NCBI GenBank assembly: GCA_030641695.1
Contig: DAOWGY010000069.1
Coordinates: 1-9,304, forward strand
DNA: 9,304 bases
Source of the DNA: Gammaproteobacteria bacterium
GTDB taxonomy: Bacteria > Pseudomonadota > Gammaproteobacteria > Steroidobacterales > Woeseiaceae
Direction: 5' to 3'
Positions 7,135 to 9,304 of the stretch are shown in pieces; the first letter of the stretch is position 1; each line of letters starts with the position of its first letter. The translations under genes were made by a program, and so were the position numbers. The notes beneath the pieces were generated by a model. That model was given only the letters and a program-made list of their open reading frames with translations, was not told the DNA's origin and ran no database searches.

Positions 7135-7659
7135 GTGACAAAGGAACTCACTCAAATTGAACAAACGATCGAAAAGACCCGGGAACAATTCGTGGATGCT
7201 GCCAAACGTGCGACCAAGGAATTGGATCTGCAACGCATGCGCCTGAAAACAGAGATAGATCGCGCGAACGCGCGCGCAACGCGCACCCGGACCGAGCTGC
7301 AAAAAGGGGCCGAGCGCGAGCTGAAGAAGCAGTTTCGTGGCCTCGAGAAAGCGCTCGAAGGTGCGAGGAAAGACGCCGCACGTTTCCGTGACGACCTGGT
7401 GCCGGTTATGAACAATCTCGTCAGCGCCCGCAATCACCTTGCACACGCCCTGCGCATCGACAAAGCGCTCGCAAGCGTCCAGCGTGAGCTGAAGAGAAGG
7501 CCTGCAGAAGAGCGCGTCAAGGCAAAGGTGACCGCGAAGAAGACGCCGGCCCGAAAGAAAGCCGTCCGGAAGGCGCCTGCCCGTAAGAAGGCAGTTCTGA
7601 AGACGCCTGCGACGAAAAAGCCGGTAGTCAAACAGCCACCGACCGAAAAGGCCGCCTGA
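7135..7659 (+). CDS. AlgP/histone H1-like basic coiled-coil protein
   Basis: The 174-residue protein has a helical, heavily charged body (residues about 1-122, including RANARATRTRTELQ and ALEGARKDAARFR) and a Lys/Pro/Ala tail (130-174). The tail holds three 10-residue repeats, TPARKKAVRK, APARKKAVLK and TPATKKPVVK (137-166). This architecture matches AlgP and the DNA-binding tails of PhaF-type phasins: the tail should bind nucleic acid nonspecifically, while the coiled coil oligomerises. No phasin signature is certain. The GTG at 7135 is chosen because GGAGGT lies 8 nt upstream; a TTG at 7099 would add 12 residues in front without a better ribosome site. It appears to be a single-gene unit divergent from the radical SAM operon, followed by a GC-rich hairpin. 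Confidence 0.82.
   Translation: MTKELTQIEQTIEKTREQFVDAAKRATKELDLQRMRLKTEIDRANARATRTRTELQKGAERELKKQFRGLEKALEGARKDAARFRDDLVPVMNNLVSARNHLAHALRIDKALASVQRELKRRPAEERVKAKVTAKKTPARKKAVRKAPARKKAVLKTPATKKPVVKQPPTEKAA
7543..7632 (+). repeat. Three 30-bp in-frame tandem repeats in AlgP-like tail
   Basis: Three diverged 30-bp units encode TPARKKAVRK, APARKKAVLK and TPATKKPVVK. The period is a multiple of three, so copy-number change would keep the frame. Units differ mostly at synonymous or conservative positions, which indicates an old repeat kept by selection for a basic tail rather than a recent slippage tract. Confidence 0.7.
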
Positions 7660-7663
7660 TCGA

Positions 7664-7690
7664 CCCGGCTCGCCCAGCAGCAAAGCCGGG
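7664..7690 (+). terminator. GC-rich hairpin after AlgP-like gene, possible terminator
   Basis: Perfect 7-bp arms CCCGGCT and AGCCGGG are separated by a 13-nt loop and begin 5 nt after the stop codon. An alternative stem pairs CGCCC (7671-7675) with GGGCG (7688-7692). No U-tract follows, so an intrinsic terminator is uncertain; mRNA 3'-end protection is another possibility. Confidence 0.4.
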
Positions 7691-7695
7691 CGATG

Positions 7696-7701
7696 CATAA
7701 T
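7696..7701 (+). promoter_or_regulatory. Possible -10 box for hydrolase gene
   Basis: CATAAT matches five of six positions of the sigma-70 -10 consensus and lies about 42 nt before the hydrolase ATG. No recognisable -35 box sits 16-18 nt upstream, where the hairpin arm lies instead, so this is only a candidate. Confidence 0.2.
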
Positions 7702-7742
7702 GCGAGTCCTGTGACACTCGACGGGAGTCGTGCGGAAACCCC

Positions 7743-8942
7743 ATGGCTGGCTGGCTTTTCTTACTCGTAGCGTTGGCCGGTGCGGCGTTGGTACTCAATG
7801 CCGCCAAACCATCTACCGGGCACGTTTCACTGGTGCCGAGCTGGCTGCTCGCGTTCCTTACGACAGATCTCGCCTTTTTTCACATCGCGCTGCAGCTGAT
7901 CGTCGCAGGCGGGTTCATCCTTGCAGGCGCGCTGGAAGCCTTGCCCGGCAAACTCGCGCTAGTCGTGCTACTCGTCTCCTCGGTAACGCTCGTCATTCTG
8001 TGGCTGCCGAATCTGCGTGCCGCCAGCGCCACCGAGGCAGTAGCGAAGGCTCTCGATCTCGACGAAGCGGGTCCAGTACCGCGGCGTCTGCTTTGGACGC
8101 CGTTTCGCCGCAAACATGACGGTGTCGAGGTCACGCGCAACGTCGAATTCTTCCGGGCCGCGGGTCGCGTTCTCAAAATGGACCTCTACCGTGGCTCGAC
8201 CGGCGGTGATCGCCGTCCCGCTCTCGTGTATCTGCATGGTGGCGGCTGGATCATGGGTAGCAAATGCAATCAGGGTTTGCCGCTATGCAACCACCTGGCA
8301 ACGCTCGGTTGGGTCTGTGCCAACGCGAATTACCGCCTCAGCCCCGGCGCGAGCTGGCAGGATCAGGTCGTCGATGCAAAGGCGGCCATCGCCTGGCTGC
8401 GTGAGCACGCTGATGAGTATGGAGTCGACCCCGGTTTCATTGCGATCGCGGGTGGCTCCGCCGGCGCCCACATCGCAGCGATGACGGCACTGACACCGGG
8501 TGACGCCGGGCTGCAACCTGGCTTCGAAGACGAGGACGCCTCCATGCAGGCCGCCGTCATGTTTTACGGTGTCTACGACCTGACCAACCGGCTGGGCATA
8601 CACCGGCCGGAGTTCCTGTCGAAGCTGGTCGGGCCACTCGTGGTCAAGGCGTTTCCCGATATCGAGCCGGAGAAATTCAGCGCGGCATCGCCGCGCGACC
8701 ATGTCGACAAGGTGTCACAGCCGTGGCTGTTACTACAGGGCGACCGCGATTCGCTGACGCCAGTCAAAGAGGCGCGGGATTTCGTTGCGGCATTGCGCGA
8801 AAGCTCGGAACATCCTGTCGGCTACGCCGAACTCCCGAGAGCACAACATGCTTTCGACATTTACTATTCGCCGAGAGCGATCGCCGCCGTAGAACTCGCG
8901 GCGCGTTTCCTTATTACTGCATACCGCCGGGCCGGGTTGTGA
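7743..8942 (+). CDS. Membrane-anchored alpha/beta hydrolase, HSL/carboxylesterase family
   Basis: The 399-residue protein has three hydrophobic segments at about residues 4-22, 34-63 and 71-89, then a basic stretch (RRLLWTPFRRKH) that predicts a cytoplasmic catalytic domain. The domain shows the oxyanion-hole motif HGGGW (165-169), the nucleophile elbow GGSAG (Ser239), the acid in QGDRDSLTP (Asp336) and the histidine in AQHAF (His369), so the catalytic triad is complete. HSL-family members hydrolyse carboxylic esters, often of small acyl chains or lipids; the membrane domain suggests a hydrophobic or membrane-derived substrate. The ATG at 7743 is the first start in the frame; its ribosome site is weak (GGGAG is too far upstream). 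It lies about 80 nt after the AlgP-like gene, in the same direction. Confidence 0.93.
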   Translation: MAGWLFLLVALAGAALVLNAAKPSTGHVSLVPSWLLAFLTTDLAFFHIALQLIVAGGFILAGALEALPGKLALVVLLVSSVTLVILWLPNLRAASATEAVAKALDLDEAGPVPRRLLWTPFRRKHDGVEVTRNVEFFRAAGRVLKMDLYRGSTGGDRRPALVYLHGGGWIMGSKCNQGLPLCNHLATLGWVCANANYRLSPGASWQDQVVDAKAAIAWLREHADEYGVDPGFIAIAGGSAGAHIAAMTALTPGDAGLQPGFEDEDASMQAAVMFYGVYDLTNRLGIHRPEFLSKLVGPLVVKAFPDIEPEKFSAASPRDHVDKVSQPWLLLQGDRDSLTPVKEARDFVAALRESSEHPVGYAELPRAQHAFDIYYSPRAIAAVELAARFLITAYRRAGL

Positions 8943-9023
8943 TAATCGATGCATGACCCGAAAGCGGACATCGCGCAATCCCTGCGGGGCGATTTGCTGC
9001 AGGAACAAGACGGGAGAACGAGA

Positions 9024-9257
9024 GTGGCACAGGGGTTGGAGTTTGTTGAATACGTCACTGACCAGGTCGACGACAGCTGCAACCTGACGCACCGGATGAT
9101 GTTCGGTGGCTGCACGATCTACCTGGACGGCAAGGTTGTGGCACTTATCTGCGACGACCAGTTGTTCGTCAAACCGACCAGAGCGGGCAGGGAATTCATC
9201 GGACCTGTCGTTGAAACAACCGCACAGCAGAGCAGAATGAAGTCGTTCCTGATATAA
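9024..9257 (+). CDS. TfoX N-terminal-domain protein, ends at an in-frame TAA
   Basis: This 77-residue product shows the TfoX-N pattern: FVEYVTDQV, then RMMFGGCTIYLDGKVVALICDD, then LFVKPTRAGREFIG. The family includes the N-terminal half of the competence regulator TfoX and many free-standing small proteins of unknown function. The GTG at 9024 has GGAG 7 nt upstream and places FVEYV where the family normally begins; an ATG at 8949 would add 25 residues that do not fit the family. The TAA at 9255-9257 falls after SFLI, where family members usually continue. The next codons, in the same frame, still read like the family, so the gene may be broken, recoded or carry a sequence error. It follows the hydrolase on the same strand by 81 nt. 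Confidence 0.75.
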   Translation: MAQGLEFVEYVTDQVDDSCNLTHRMMFGGCTIYLDGKVVALICDDQLFVKPTRAGREFIGPVVETTAQQSRMKSFLI

Positions 9258-9304
9258 GATCAAATAGAGGACGGCGAGTGGCTGACGAATTTGCTGACGG
9301 TGAC
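9258..9304 (+). pseudogene. In-frame continuation of TfoX-N domain after stop codon
   Basis: Directly after the TAA, the same frame reads DQIEDGEWLTNLLTVT to the window edge without another stop. This resembles the segment that follows the SFLI-like motif in TfoX-N proteins (acidic residues, then EWL, then a helix). No frameshift is needed, only a single-codon nonsense change. The end of the gene is beyond the window. Confidence 0.5.

Noticed and set aside
7127..7138. Three-codon upstream frame ATG-CTG-CTG-TGA overlapping the AlgP-like GTG start
   Set aside because: The ATG abuts the GGAGGT site with no spacing, so it is unlikely to be used; the GTG has the correct spacing. Probably coincidental.
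7664..7692. Hairpin as a definite rho-independent terminator
   Set aside because: The stem is good but no U-rich tract follows, so only a low-confidence candidate is kept.
7096..7698. Minus-strand open frame of 200 codons opposite the AlgP-like gene
   Set aside because: Its Arg/Leu-rich repeats are the complement of the Lys/Pro/Ala tail, and the plus-strand frame has a strong ribosome site and sensible coiled-coil structure.
8733..9263. Minus-strand open frame of 176 codons across the hydrolase end and TfoX-like gene
   Set aside because: It overlaps two plus-strand frames with recognisable catalytic or family motifs and shows none of its own.

Overview
This 9.3 kb window is a chromosomal stretch of a Gram-negative bacterium of moderately high GC content, most likely a gammaproteobacterium. 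The reasons are an outer-membrane-type lipoprotein with TPR repeats, an AlgP/histone-H1-like tail, a TfoX-N domain protein, tightly packed operons and frequent GTG starts. The taxonomic call is inference from gene content only. No rRNA, tRNA, CRISPR array, transposase or prophage gene is visible, and nothing points to a recent mobile-element insertion.

Left block (1-3804, minus strand): an envelope operon read right to left. It holds a 177-residue secreted protein with a coiled coil, a 627-residue secreted TPR/helical-repeat protein, and a TPR lipoprotein that runs off the left edge. Gaps are 3 nt and then a 4-nt GTGA stop/start overlap, so the three are very probably co-translated. A perfect 7-5-7 palindrome sits just upstream of the first gene. 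The layout resembles gammaproteobacterial clusters that pair TPR proteins with TolQ/TolR (ExbB/ExbD)-type motors and AgmX/GltE-like proteins, related to the core of the myxobacterial Agl-Glt machinery. The motor genes would lie outside the window, to the left.

Centre block (4031-6876, minus strand): a three-gene redox/radical operon. It encodes a radical SAM enzyme with a Cys-rich N-terminus (resembling the MJ0619/Tes and TrsS families), a Cys-rich class I methyltransferase (TrsM/DVU_1556-like) joined by another GTGA overlap, and a membrane-anchored thioredoxin-fold protein (ScsD/TlpA-like, WCAYC). This is the most likely under-described system here: a radical SAM enzyme, a methyltransferase and a thiol oxidoreductase in one transcript, with no obvious substrate gene.

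Right block (7135-9304, plus strand): an AlgP/histone-H1-like basic protein with three 10-residue C-terminal repeats, an HSL-family alpha/beta hydrolase fused to an N-terminal three-helix membrane domain, and a small TfoX N-terminal-domain protein. The TfoX-like frame is cut by an in-frame TAA, yet the following codons continue in the same frame with recognisable family-like sequence to the window edge. The gap at 6877-7134 is a divergent intergenic region with short inverted repeats and no convincing sigma-70 promoter by eye.
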